In this document: piece by piece, positions 23,405 to 35,950 of the stretch | Position numbering within the stretch: position 1 is the stretch's first letter | Layout: each line of letters begins with the position of its first letter | Source: Astrocystis sublimbata | Lineage: Eukaryota; Ascomycota; Sordariomycetes; Xylariales; Xylariaceae | Length of the DNA stretch: 64,000 bases | Direction of reading: 5' to 3' | Assembly: GCA_022453515.1 (NCBI GenBank) | Contig: JAJNNY010000022.1 | Location: forward strand, 514,345-578,344 | Made by a program: the position numbers and the translations under genes | Notes under the pieces: generated by a model | What the model was told of the DNA's origin: nothing | Database searches by the model: none | The model's input: only the letters and a program-made list of their open reading frames with translations

Positions 23405-26400
23405 GATGTCGGACTGCTGTTTCTGGCTAGCTTAACTCCTTTATGGGATGTGCAAGCAGTGGATCTACAATCTGGCGAAAAGATGATTGCCGAAAACTTG
23501 CGTCCAAGTGTAGACAGACGCCGTCAAAATGCGCACGAACCGCTGATTGGAACGAGGGTGGGTAGCAGTGAAAGCCCGAAACTATAGGATTATGACGCGA
23601 TGCGCGGTGTTGTAGCCACGTTCAAGGGGAACACGATGCGAAATGGGTCGTTGGCGCTAAAGGGCACGAATTGCGGACTTCGAGGCGACGTCGAAGAGAT
23701 GGCTTGCGGAAGAAGCCAAGATGCTGTCGTCCTAGGGTCCTGATGCAGGTTCCGCAATGCAGATGCTGATGCAGATGCCGAGAAAAACTAGTGAGGGTTG
23801 TCTTTGGGGCGAGGGTCGAGTCTTTGTCATGACATTGCTCAGGGAGTTCGCGCGCGTCGGTCGGTGGTGGTGAGAATCGGGCAGTCGGTCAGGGAGGAGA
23901 TGAGAGGGGAGGAGAGGAGAGACGGTGAGTGTGGTGGAAGAGGTGGTGGTGGTGGTGGTGGTGAGGAAGGAGGCGGTTGCAAAGGAGTGGAATTGGGAGG
24001 CGACAGAAGTGAGCGTGTGGTGGTAATGATTGGTGAAGCGTCGAGGTCTCGTCGGAATTCGATTGCGCTGCAATGACACCCTTTTCTGGCTTTTGGCCTG
24101 GCACGCCTGGCTTGCTCAGGAGGCGAGCGACAGGGGTTCTCCAGTGGCCGGGGTGGACAGCCGTCCCAGAACAGACTAGCCTGCCGAGACTGCTGCGGTG
24201 CGGTACCGACCGACCAGAAACGCGAATCTGGGTGTCTGGTCAAGCAGAGAAGCGAATGAAGGAATGTATGAATGAATCAATGAAGGGGCAGCCAGCCAGG
24301 CAATGCAAAAAGTGCGATGTCAGAATCCCAGAGGCTGCAGGTGTTCCCTGGGGGGAGGTTGGAACGTGTTGAATGAAGCCTGAGGTCGATTTCGACCACT
24401 GCTGCTTGCTGCTGTGTTGGAGTTGTAGAAGATAGGTAAGGACGGACGAGACGACGGGAGGCAGGGAGAAGGAGAGGCAGTCTTTGTGAGATTAAAGATA
24501 TTCTTAGCCGCTGGGAACTTGCCAGTTGGTACCTTACCTAGCGGGCGGGCTAATCTAGTGTAGGTAGGTGTAGCTGATACCTGTTGCCGCTTGCTAAACG
24601 CGGTAAGACCAGAGGTAGAGGTACTTTCGGGCAGGCTACGTCCAACCTTCTGTCACTTCCCAGCTCAGAAGAGGGAAGGCAGGTTGAGGCAGGTCAAGGT
24701 CGAGCACATGCTTATGTGCCGTGCGTATGTATGTGTAAATGCATGGATGTACATCCGGTACGTGTGCATTGGGAGGAGCCCAGCAGGAAGCCACGAGCGA
24801 AGCCACTGCAGCAGCAGGACCGAATGAGTAGGTAGAGTCAGGGACTCCCGGCCAAGCCATCCGCATTCATCTATCTGACCAACCACAGATCCATCCCGCA
24901 TACATTGGGTCCTGGGTTTTGTCAATCTACGATTACACGATTGTATCTACTTTTAGGGGGGCGCAGATTGTGCAGACTTTTTAGGGGGAGCAGACCAATG
25001 CAGGCCAGATCTCTAGCAGAACGGGCCCTTACCCAACCGCCCACATGGCCAATTTCCCCCTAAGATCCTCTGCCACAACGCTGCCGCCGCTGCTGCTGCA
25101 GCAAGCCCCCAGCGCGCATGGTCGACGCTACAGGACGCGCCGTTGCAGCGCTAAACCCGAGCGGGATGAACCATTTTTGCTTCCATCCGCCATCGAAGCC
25201 GACCGAGCCAATGTCGCCGCACTAAGGGCATTCCCCCCGAGCCCCCTCCCCTGCAGGTGCTTGATTGATCCAGTGGCTTTTGCACTTGAAACAAGCAGAA
25301 CGCAGTAAACAGCAAGCCAGCCCGAAATTGGGGCGCCATCGCACATATTATGCCGTGCAACCAACCACATCTGCCCTGCTCCTGCTCATGATACCTACTT
25401 ACTTACTTACAGTACCTACCGAGCCTACCGACCGGCGAGCCTGTGTATGCGCCCCTACCCGTACCGGTACCGTCGCGTCGATGCCATTGGTTCAAGGTTG
25501 CTTCATGTCCATACATACAGATCGAGCATGTATGTACGTACGATATGTCTGTGTCTGTGTCTGTGCTTGTGTGCTTGTGTGCTGTACAGATCGATCCATC
25601 TATCTGCCACAGGCCTCAGGTATGTATGTACATAGGTACATGTAGGCACTTCAGTTATATCTTAGGTAAATAAACCTTTAATATCAGCAGCGCCAACAGC
25701 AGCAATAACAGCAACAGCCGCCGTACCGATTCCCCGGCCTGGGCAGAACCTGGGGGTAGGGTAGGGTCACGTACTGGCGGCGTCACGCCAATGCTATCAT
25801 GAACATATCCATCCGAACCACTGGCTGCGCCTTCGCAAATCGTATATTCTAGACGTCGCCACTACAGCCTTGGTTAGAACCATTGTGTCCGTATGCGGTC
25901 GAACTGATACCATACCTACTGCCCTATTTATATCTCCCGGCATGCATTCGCACTCAGGAGGTGTGCCCAGCGAGGTTAAGGTTAACCTCAAGTTTCATCT
26001 GCCCTATCTGCACCGTGTAAGATACAGTCACAGACTTGTTATAAACACTTTGCTACTTAGGTACGTGTACAATTACTCCAAACTTGAACCTCTCAAAGAA
26101 ACAGGCTTTCCCCATCGACAGAATCTATCTGCCTACAATGTGACCTGACCTGACCCTCCCTCCCAGAAACACAAACACACAGACACAGACGCAGACACAG
26201 ACATGAACCAAGAAACAGGCCATCGCCGCAAGATGACGCGATGTGATTGGTGGCAACCGCCCCAGCGTTTCCTGTCGGCCATCGTCATACACTTCGAAAC
26301 CCTGGTCCTACTCCAACAAACGTCACCTCTTGTCAGTCAGTTCACCCATTAGGAGAGAGAGAGGTATTACAGCTCTGCTCGCAGAACCACCCCGAATACC

Positions 26401-28082
26401 TACGTCAGTGCCAGCGCTGCTGTTGCGTGCGTGCGTGCGTGCGTGGCATTCGCCTCGCCTCGCCTCCCTCAGTTGCCAACCTTATGCTATTGTTATTCCT
26501 ACCTATGTCACACGCCCGTGGCCATTTGCTCACGATGCAATCAATCTCTTCTCATATTACGTACGTACGAGGCCGCCCAACTTACGTACCTCAAACGCAT
26601 ATTATTATATCGCCGACAAATAAATAGCACAGACACCTACCTGCCAGTTCAGCTTTTAAATACGAAGAAGAAGTCTGGTGTTCTCATGGTGAGTGAGTAG
26701 AGTCGTGTATGCGTAAGCGACCCGAGCCGCGACGCACATATATCTGTTCTGTCCATACCTTGTGTGTGTGTACCTAATGCTGGAATTGCAAGGTAGGTAT
26801 GTAAATAGGTAGGAGGTAGCTAGCTGAGGTCAGGTGAGTTGTTCGTATGTAAGCACATGTCGCATGTTGTTACCTCGCGCCTGTTTACCCTCCCTGTTTA
26901 CCCCGCGAATAATACTACCACGAAACCCCCATCTCTATCTCATACCTTACCAAGCCGTAAATACAAAGTATCTACATATAATATGCCCTGCGTCGGCTTC
27001 CAACCACACCGGTTCTGGTACATCCACAAGCTTTCTGACCAACCTGCTCGCCTGCCTACCTACCTCCCTGCTGTACGTCAAGTAAATTGCTTAATTCGCC
27101 ATGCTTACCTACCTATCCAACCACGACCTCAAGTTCCACGTTTGCAGTGGTAGGTAGTGGTCATCAAACATGCAGCGATGTCCCTGTTCCTGTTCCTTCC
27201 TGTACGTCAGGTTCGTTCCCGTCGTGGCTCAGCCTCCCTCCCTCCCTATCGCGGTTCCTCTCCTGCATACCTAGCTAGGTAGCTAGCATCGGAGTTAAGT
27301 GCTGGCAGACAACTTTGGGTTCTTCTCCCGCCACCTGCTTACGTAGTGCCTTCTGTACATTACATACCTACATATACTTAACCGTGCAGGTGAATTCCAG
27401 GGTACCTTATGAAGTTCAAGGTTTTGAGTTAGAAGTGCTAATGCTGTCCACGCGCCGCGCCTGCCGCTTCGGATGCCGTTGGGGGATGTGCATATGTCCT
27501 CGGTCTATAGCCTAGCCTCGGACACGGAGGGCGTGGGTGTGAGTGTGAGTGTGGATGCCGGCGCGTCATGACCGGTAACGAAGAAGCGGCTGACGTCCAG
27601 CCAGCCAGCCAGCGGTCACGAACTCGAGGTTTTTTTTATTATTCAGATAGGTATCTCGGGATATCCCCCCCCTGGTCGGCGAGGGCACTGGAAATTCATT
27701 ACATCTACATGAAAAATCGAGGACTGGATAGACGACATCTTCCGGGACCTCCAAGAACGAGCATCCGTTCATTGACGACAATAAGCTTGCTTGATTCTCC
27801 AAGTCATTTCCTAGTAAAATCTAATTGCTCCAATGAGCTAGCTACAAAGGTCAAATTTTGGTTAAAATCCTGGGATGCTGATCAGCTACACGCATGGGGA
27901 CTTCCATCTCAATTCTACCCCTATAGTACATCATCAACAGAGTAGAGTAATCCGCTCTCGTGCCGCAATTCGAACGATGAATCTGTAATGCCTTAAAGGC
28001 ATTTGCTATTATATATAGGTCTAATATAGAAATACTCGTAACTATACCCGTAGTAGCCATACGTCTGTCTCACTCAGCCTAT
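23405..28082. other. Intergenic, 4.7 kb
   Basis: No supported gene. Next to KNR4 is its promoter and leader region, with a GGTGGTGGT tract at about 23940-23965. Further right are ACTT and CGTG/TACG simple repeats (for example 25397-25410, 26426-26445) and many TAGGTA/TACCTA motifs. None of the ORFs resembles a known protein. Confidence 0.55.
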
Positions 28083-31000
28083 TCACGTCTGCCACATATA
28101 CTCGCTCAGCGCCAAATGCTTCTCGCCCATCTGCCTCTTCGCCGCCCCATTCACACCGCGTTCCGGATCCGCCAGCTGCACACTGTAGCACAGCTCGACC
28201 AGGTTCTTCAGCTCGTCATAACTAAACTGTTCCGCCGGCGGTATCACCGAGGCCCCTCCCTCTCCCTCTCCCTCTCCCTCCGCAGCAGCAGCCTCCCTCT
28301 CCTTATCCCTCTTCGCCTTCTCCACGACAGCATCCGGCCCTTCCATAAACAGCCTATAATAATTCCCCGCCCGGCCCAAATCGACGTCGGCCTCGATATT
28401 CTTGAGATTCTGCTGCAGCACCAGGATATTGAGCAGCATGCGCTCGCAGCCGCGCGCGTTCATGGGCTGCGTCGCCAGCGCATTCGACACCAGATACGAA
28501 TTAATCAGCAGCGCCAGACCCGTGCGCACGAAGGCGATCTCGCGGTCGCGCAGGAACCGCACGGCCGTCTCGTCGTAGGCGATGAGCTCTGCGTTGAGCG
28601 AGAGGATCTGCGGGTCTGGTTCTTTGATCTCGCGGTCGCCGAGGACGTAGGGTGCCGTCGTGGGCGAGAGGGCGACGCGCAGGGATTGGATGATGCGGCA
28701 CCGGATTTCCATGTGCAGGGTTAGGAGAACGGTGCCTGCTAGCTCTTCGTACGAGGAGACGATCTGGTCGAATGATCTATATGAATTGAGTCAATTTAGT
28801 CCATGAGTTCAAATACAAGGGGGGAGAGGGAGAGAGAGAGAGCTCTTACTGGACAGTATCTTGCGTCATAGGCAGATAAACTGGTCCTCGGTGATCTCCG
28901 TTGACTTTGCTGGGATCGTTCAACAGAGTCCATCTCCGATTTTGATCTTTCGGCATGGTAGGCTGCGACGAGTCTGTGGCGTGTCGGGTGATATGCCGCA
29001 AGCTTACGATCTTGCTCGAGAGCCACTTCATACTGGTGTATAAGAGGCACAATGACGAGATCACGTCTCGGTCCTGTATAACGTCGCTAGGATCCAAGGG
29101 ATATTCATTCGTACGCATGAGTAGCAGCCCGACTTCTTTCTCTATCAGCTCAGGATCGAGTTTGTCAGATGTCCAGAGTCTTTGAATTGTGTCCTGGATA
29201 TCGCCCTCGGTAGTAGCCAGTTCTGCGGAGAATCGCAGCTGTTGTGATGTATTTGTTGTGTCTTGCGCCTTCCCAGCCAGGGATTTAAACCATGTGAAGC
29301 AGCGTTCGTAGTAGTGCATCATCTGCGATATGATCAGAGCGCTCAGGGCCTGGTCGTGGGGAATCGTGCCGAGCATACGACAGAAGGCCGTGACGATGGT
29401 GAAAAATGCAGTCGTTCCCTTGAAAACCGGTCGTCGTGCCACCAAACGCCACTCCGGGTCTTCTTGGAACGAATCGTTCTCGCCCAACACATGGTCGCTT
29501 AATTTGCTCAGCGTCTCATCTAGTTGCGGCTGGAACACGTTAACCAAGAAGTTATCAAGGAAAGATGTCAGCGCGCTGGCTGCCAGGTCAGTGCCGGGAG
29601 GCACAATAGCCTTGAGTCTCTGAATGAAGACGAGAGTTGGCGGTAGGAGGAGGCTCATGTTGAAAACGCTGGGCTCTACTAGAGATTTGTAGGACCCCGG
29701 CGTGTTCTTGCTGTCAAGGCCGCCGCCTACTGTGCTCTTCCGTGCCTCCTTCCCAGTTGCCGTCGTCTTCTTACTGCCAGCCTGTGGCTTACGAGTATTA
29801 GTGCTACCCAGACCCGGTACGGCAGTTTGGATGATGTTATCCAGGGCTTCGTACTCGGCCGCCATTTCGACAGACTTTTGATCCGCTTCCGAGAATTTGA
29901 AAAGCTTGTCTCTCTGTGAATCGTTGGCTCCGTTCATGGCTGTCCCGTTCCGGAGGGAGGAGTCAGACTGGTAGATGTCTGCATCTGTGGTCACGTAATT
30001 GTGAAGAAGTGAACGTATCTCGTTCTGATATAGGTTCCATAATTCTTTGAACCCCCCCAGCAGCTGTGAGCTGCTCCCGGCGCCTTCCTGTCGGGCAAGG
30101 GCTTTTACAGCCTCGTGGAATACACGATGCCCCTCTGCGATGGCCTCAAACTTTGCGTATAGCGTCCATAAAAGATCGTAGATGACATCGGCCCTCATCT
30201 GGGTTTCCCTGTTGCTGTAGATATGGAGCCCCTGGCTGTTGCTGGATCCTCCACGAAGCGAGCTGGGATGTCGCTGATCAACATCGTTGATCGTCTCGTT
30301 CACCACCGCGAAGAGCTCGACAGGAAGTCTCTGGCTCAATGTTTCCACAGCACCCTCTAATCTCCCAAGCTTATTAAGAGACTCGGCAAGCAGGGCGATG
30401 TACCAAGACGTGTCGGCTTCGGGGTTTTTCGAGGGGTCTTCGGTTACAGGTCGTTCGAAATCTAAGGTATCAAGTACGGCGTGAAAAGGGGTGATAGCGG
30501 CCGAGTCGCCGTAATTCTGGTTATATGCGCCCTGGTTCTTGGCCAGACTCTGCCAACGTTCCTGGCAGTAAGGTGACTTCAGGTACAGATGCTCGTGCAA
30601 TTCTTCCACCAGAATATCCATGAGAGCCGTCTCCTGATTCGCCAAGTAGCTCCGGAGATCTGACAAGGCGCCGATGTCGTCGAGCTCCGGTTTCCGTAGT
30701 TTGCGCAGGGCATTTTGCAAGACCTCGACGGCGGTCAGAAAGCGCTTCTCGGAGATGCGCGCCTCGAGTTGGTCGGGCACTGTGCGCAGGTCTTCGAGTT
30801 CGCCCAGGGTCTGCAAGACTTCGTCGTACATCTGCGATGACTTGTATAGCTTCTTGAGTTCGGGGTCGGAGGTGCACAGGCTGGCTTTGGAGGTGGCCAA
30901 GGACTCCTTGAGCTGGCGCACGCGCTTCTGGGAGGCCTGGATGCTGCCCTGGATCTTGTGGAATGTGCCTATGGAGCTGTTGAAGCCCTGGTGGTGCTCG

Positions 31001-31362
31001 TGGACGATGCCCTTCAGCGAGTCCTGCAGGTACTGGTGGGTGGCCTTGAAGTTGTCGTACTCGTTGGCGCGGCCGACGGAGCTGTCGTCGAGCAGCTGCA
31101 GGGCCAGGGACACGGGTATGCAGTCGGTCTGGGTCATGGACGGCCACTCGGCCTTGATCAGCTCGAGGACCTTGGAGATCTCGCGCTCGGCATTAGATTC
31201 GTCTCCGCGCGGGCGCCGCGACGTGGAGCGGGACGAGGGTTGGCGGCCGGGGGCGAAGGGGCGGCGGGAGCTCATCTGCGGCGGCGGCGGGGGAGCATCG
31301 TAGTCATCGTCCATGCCGCCATAGCCGCCGTTGCGGTATGACCCGCCATACCTGTTGGACAT
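28083..31362 (-). CDS. SEC8: Exocyst complex component Sec8
   Basis: Sec8 (EXOC4) is a subunit of the exocyst, which tethers secretory vesicles to the plasma membrane at hyphal tips and septa. Two exons, 31362-28850 and 28776-28083, give 1,068 residues, close to other fungal Sec8 proteins. I chose the start at 31362 (MSNRYGGSYRNGGYGG), which has a Gly-rich head like relatives, over an in-frame ATG 63 nt further out that opens with a Pro run. The N-terminal Sec8 domain is visible with ISKVLELIKAEWPSM and FNSSIGTFHKIQGSIQASQ, followed by a long helical region. The intron (GTAAGA to TATAG) splits a Gln codon and leads into SFDQIVSSYEELAG. A Gly-Glu run lies near the C-terminus. Divergent from VARS with 493 bp between starts. 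Confidence 0.93.
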
Positions 31363-31855
31363 GGTCACCTTCGACGATGCATGCGTGGGGACCGAGGACG
31401 GCGGCGGCGGTGGTGGGCGGCGCACGCACTACCTATCGCATCCGGATTGTTGAGGTAGCTAGCTGCTCGCGACCCGGCGGTCTTAGTGGTGCTGTGAGTT
31501 GATCGCAGGTCGGAACGTAGGTTTCTTTGCTTTGTTGCGTAGATGTTGAAATGTTGAAGGTTGCGCGGGATGTAGTTGTAGAGCTATGAGACCTCGAATT
31601 AGCCCGCTGTCACTGCTGCAGCCTCAGGTCCACGGGTACTACAGTACCCAACAACCTAAATCCCCGGGATCAGCATTGCGAAACAGCAGGGGTTTAGTCT
31701 CCGCCGTCTAAGCCCATGTCGCTGGAGCGGGGCCGCCACAGGTGCCTGCAGGTACCTCTCGCCTACCTTTGCGATAGGTTTTACCATCCCGAACCGGAAT
31801 GGGAAGCCAGTTGGAATATTGACCAAAACCTTGACCACAAACACCCCGCCGCTGG

Positions 31856-32372
31856 ATGGCAGCTCCGTTGCCATCTGCATCTCGTTCCCCACTCACACTT
31901 TCGATCTCCTGCGCTAGGTGTTGGATCTGTCCACGCCGAGTAACTTTAACCGCACCTCACCAATTTTTTAACCGCACCTACTTTGGTACGTCTCCGACCG
32001 AGCGAACTTGCATATACAAACTAGCTACCTAGGTACGTAATTAACCGCCGTTTTTTACGGTCTATATTCGCCCCAGGTAGCCCTTTCGTAAACCATTTCT
32101 TAATCGTAATAATGCCCTTATATCTATTAGCGTTAGGGTTAGTAATTTAGGGTTAGTAGTTAGGGTTTAGGTTAGATATAGTGTTTGGGTTAGATGTAGT
32201 GTTTAGGTCTCTTGGAATGTGTATATTATGGATTGTGTGGCTTGGGTATGTGGCTGTTGAGGCTTAGCTGTAGCTAATAGGGTATAGCGTGCCAAAGTAG
32301 GTGCAGTTAAAAAATCGGTGAGGTGCGGTTAAAGTTACTCGTCCACGCCTGCTCCAGCCAAGAACATTCGCG
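31856..32372 (+). CDS. Alternative 5' coding extension of VARS: likely mitochondrial presequence split by a transposon-derived intron
   Basis: An upstream ATG at 31856 opens MAAPLPSASRSPLTLSISC, then ARCWICPRR, with no acidic residue and several Arg and Ser, typical of a mitochondrial targeting sequence. Reading stops inside the inserted element unless the DNA from 31940 (GTAACT) to 32357 (CAG) is spliced out. That join is in phase and continues PRTFAM, where M is the VARS start at 32373. The extended protein would have 1,100 residues. The context of ATG 31856 is weak (T at -3) while that of 32373 is good (G at -3), which fits leaky scanning. Yeast VAS1 makes mitochondrial and cytosolic ValRS from two starts in one gene. 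The reading frame and splice sites are seen; use of the start is inferred. Confidence 0.6.
31938..32340. mobile_element. 403-bp non-autonomous DNA transposon (MULE-like MITE) inserted in the VARS leader
   Basis: Left end 31938-31986 and right end 32292-32340 are inverted repeats of 49 bp with two mismatches, opening GAGTAACTTTAACCGCACCT. The element is flanked by a perfect 9-bp direct duplication, GTCCACGCC, at 31929-31937 and 32341-32349. Nine-base duplications and long inverted repeats are typical of Mutator-like elements. Each inverted repeat contains TTTAACCGCACCT twice, a possible transposase-binding repeat. The interior has no ORF and carries several TTAGGG-like units at about 32127-32180. 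The near identity of the arms and the intact duplication suggest a fairly recent insertion without RIP. Its left arm supplies a GTAACT donor-like site. Confidence 0.9.
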
Positions 32373-35300
32373 ATGGCCACCAGGGCCGACGACGGGGCCG
32401 GTAACCGCCTAGAGAAAAGCGTAAAAAATGGTACGAACCCCGGCGGGCCTGGGCAGAACATGGGGGCCGCTTTACTTACACTAGACTTTTCCTGTAGCCG
32501 AGAAAGAACGCGAGAAGGAACGCAAGAAGCAGGAGAAGCAGGCTCGATTTGAATTGAAGCAGGCTAAGAAGGGCACCGGCGACGGTGGATTAGGTGGAGC
32601 TGGTGGAGCTGGTCCTGCCACCTCGACGGCCTCGGCTGCATCGACTAAAGCGACCGCCAAACCCAAGGGCAACGGTCCTAGTCTCGACACAACCGAACTG
32701 CCCCGCTACATCGAGGCCACTCCCCCCGGCGAGAAGAAGAGTAAGTGACTCGCAACGTCTTGTTATAATACTGCGGCTACGGTCCCCTCGATTGACGCGG
32801 CCGTATTTCTAGAGCTTACGTCGTTCGATGACCCCCACTTCAAAGCCTACAACCCCGATGCTGTGGAATCCGCCTGGTATGAGTGGTGGGAGAAGGAGGG
32901 CTTCTTCAAGCCCCAGCTGGCTGAGAATGGCGCCGTTAAGCAAGAGGGCTCTTTCGTAGTCGTGTTGCCTCCTCCCAATGTCACTGGAAATCTTCACGTT
33001 GGCCATGCTCTCGGTAATGCTCTTCAGGACATTATGGTTCGTTGGAACCGGATGCTTGGCAAGACGACCCTATGGCTCCCGGGATGTGACCACGCGAGCA
33101 TTTCCACCCAGACTGTAGTGGAAAATATGCTCTGGAGACGAGAGGGAAAGACCCGTCATGATCTCGGCAGGGCCAACTTTATCGAGACCGCCTGGAAGTG
33201 GAAGGAAGAGTACCACCGCAACATCAATAATGCACAGAGGAGGATGGGTGGCTCTTTCGACTGGTCTCGCGAGGCTTTTACGATGGATGCCAATCTTACT
33301 GCCGCTGTCCAGGAAACCTTCGTCAGGTTCCATGAAGAAGGCCTCATCTACCGCGCCAATCGACTCGTGAATTGGTGTACCAAATTAAACACAGCCCTCT
33401 CCAATCTAGAGGTTGTTAACAAGGAACTGTCCGGCCGTACCCTACTCGATGTCCCAGGTTATCAACGCAAAGTGGAGTTTGGCGTTATAACCCATTTTCT
33501 CTACCCTATTGATGGTGCTGATGAAACCATTGAGGTTGCAACGACTCGTCCGGAAACTATGCTCGGCGATACTGGAATTGCCGTTCACCCAAGTGACGAA
33601 AGATACCGTCATCTCGTTGGTAAAAAGGCTCGCCACCCTTTCATTCCCGGCCGATTACTTCCCATCGTGGCTGATGACTACGTTGATAAGGAGTTTGGTA
33701 CGGGAGCCGTCAAGATCACGCCTGCTCACGATGCCAATGACTTCGCTCTCGGCCAGAGACACAATTTAGAATTTATTAACATCTTGACAGACGACGGTCT
33801 CATGAACGAGAATGCGGGCCCATACTGCGGCCAGAAGAGATTTGATGTACGTTATGCAATACAGGAGGACTTGAAAAATGCTGGCTTGTTCGTGGGTAAA
33901 AATGATAACCCCATGACGGTGCCGCTGTGTGAGAAGTCCAAAGACGTAATCGAGCCACTTATGAAGCCACAGTGGTGGATGCGAATGCGAGGTCTTGCGG
34001 ACGCAGCATCCGCCGCCGTCCGAAACGGCGAGATCACCTTCAAGCCACAGGCTGCGGAAAAGAGCTTTTTTCGATGGATGGATGATATTAACGACTGGTG
34101 CATCTCGAGGCAACTTTGGTGGGGTCACCAATGCCCAGTATATTTTGCACACATTGAGGGTGAAGCCGATCGGAGCGATAACGCTCGCTGGTTCTCGGGC
34201 CACACTGAAGAAGTGGCCCTAGCAAAAGCAACAAAAGCCTTCCCGGGAAAGCAGATCACGCTCGAGAGGGACCCAGACGTCCTTGACACCTGGTTTTCGG
34301 CGGGACTATGGCCGTTCGCAACTTTGGGCTGGCCGAAGTCGACAGACGACATGGACAAGTTCTACCCAACCTCCGTCTTGGAAACTGGCTGGGACATCCT
34401 GTTCTTCTGGATTGCTCGAATGGTTATGCTCGGCATAAAGTTGACTGGCCAAGTGCCGTTTCGCGAGGTGTATTGTCATTCTCTCGTTCGAGACTCTGAC
34501 GGACGGAAGATGTCCAAGTCACTCGGTAATGTGATCGATCCCAGGGATGTCATTACTGGTATCAGTCTCGAAGACCTTAACGTCAAGTTATTGATGGGAA
34601 ACCTGGCACCCTCGGAGGTAGAAAAGGCGAAGAAGTACCAAAAAACAGCTTTCCCGCATGGTATTCCTCAGTGTGGCACAGATGCTCTGCGATTCTGCCT
34701 CGCGTCCTACGCTACAGGCAGTGGCGATATCAATCTGGATGTCAAGGTTTTGCATGGGTATCGAAAGTTTTGCAACAAGATTTACCAGGCCCTAAAATAC
34801 ATGCTTGGCAACTTGGACGCCGGATTCATCCCCGATAAACGCCCGAAACCAGGCAAAACTCTTGCAGAGCGGTGGATTCTGCATAAGATGACCATGTCCG
34901 CGAAGGCAATCAATCACGCTTTAGAGGAACGTGAGTTCATGAAATCAACTGGCATTGTCTACCAGTACTGGTATAGCAATCTGTGTGACGTCTTCATCGA
35001 GAACTCGAAGGCCCTTATCAGGGATGGATCTGAAGAAGAGAGAGAGTCCGTGAAGCAGACTTTATACACGGCTGTCGAATTCGCACTTCTCATGAGCCAT
35101 CCATTTATGCCGTTCTTGACGGAGGAACTTTGGCAGCGCCTGCCTCGCCGTCCTGGAGATGTGACACCTTCCATAGTACTAGCCTCGTATCCCGTGTACG
35201 ACAGTATTATGGATGATCCCGATGCTGAGGTGGCGTATGAACTCATTCAAGCATGTTCCCGAGAGATTCGGTCTGTCGTGTCCCAGTATAAGTTGGACGA

Positions 35301-35778
35301 GGTTCAGAGTAAGTGATGCTGACAAAAACGACGTCTCGAGCTCCAGACCTGAACTAACCTGTTTCTTCCAGTTTCCATACAATCTCTCGATACCGCCTCG
35401 TTAGAGACACTGAAAAACCAAGTGCAGTCTATCTCGTCGCTCACCGGACAGGTAATCCTACAGAACAACATCTTGTCACCGAATGAACCGCGTCCATCTG
35501 GCTGCGTCGCCTCAACTGTCTCAAATCTGGCGACGGTATACCTATTCGTCAAGGGTCGCGTAGACTTGAATGCAGAGGCGAATAAAGCTAGATCTTACCT
35601 AGAAAAGACACAGGCCGCGATAGAGAAGCAGCTGAAGAGCATGGCTGTGGCTAGTTACCAGGAGAAGGTGACCCAATCTGTAAGGGATACCGACAATGCA
35701 AGATTGGCAGGACTGCAGACAGAGGCTACTGCACTACAAGGGACGATCAAACAGTTTGAGCAACTGCAGGTAGAGTAA
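32373..35778 (+). CDS. VAS1: Valyl-tRNA synthetase
   Basis: Class I aminoacyl-tRNA synthetase that charges tRNA-Val. Exons 32373-32430, 32498-32740, 32813-35308 and 35372-35778 give 1,067 residues for the cytosolic form. The first donor is uncertain: GTACGA at 32431 is chosen, GTAACC at 32401 also fits the phase. The N-terminal Lys/Glu-rich stretch ([14 protein letters not shown]) is usual in eukaryotes. The HIGH motif appears as HVGH at residues 162-165 within [15 protein letters not shown]. Editing-domain motifs include [23 protein letters not shown] stands at 666-670 within [13 protein letters not shown]-terminal coiled coil follows ([19 protein letters not shown]). An upstream extension probably gives the mitochondrial form (see 31856-32372). 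Confidence 0.95.
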
Positions 35779-35950
35779 ATGGTCAAGGACTGAGACGATT
35801 TAGGTGCTCTTCTGGCAGCGTGTAGGTTCATTTCACGAAATCGAAATTAGCGACTTTGCTCGGTATGGACAGTGACACCCGCCGAGCCAGAAAACGGCCG
35901 GCCCTGGCAAGATGGGTCCGACAATAGCGATCCTGAAACAGCACCACTCA

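Noticed and set aside
31716..31943. Plus-strand ORF just left of the MITE as the VARS leader
   Set aside because: It is in a different frame from VARS even after removing the element. The frame from ATG 31856 is the one that joins.
32127..32180. A true telomere or subtelomere marker
   Set aside because: The few TTAGGG-like units are degenerate, lie inside a transposable element, and are flanked by housekeeping genes.
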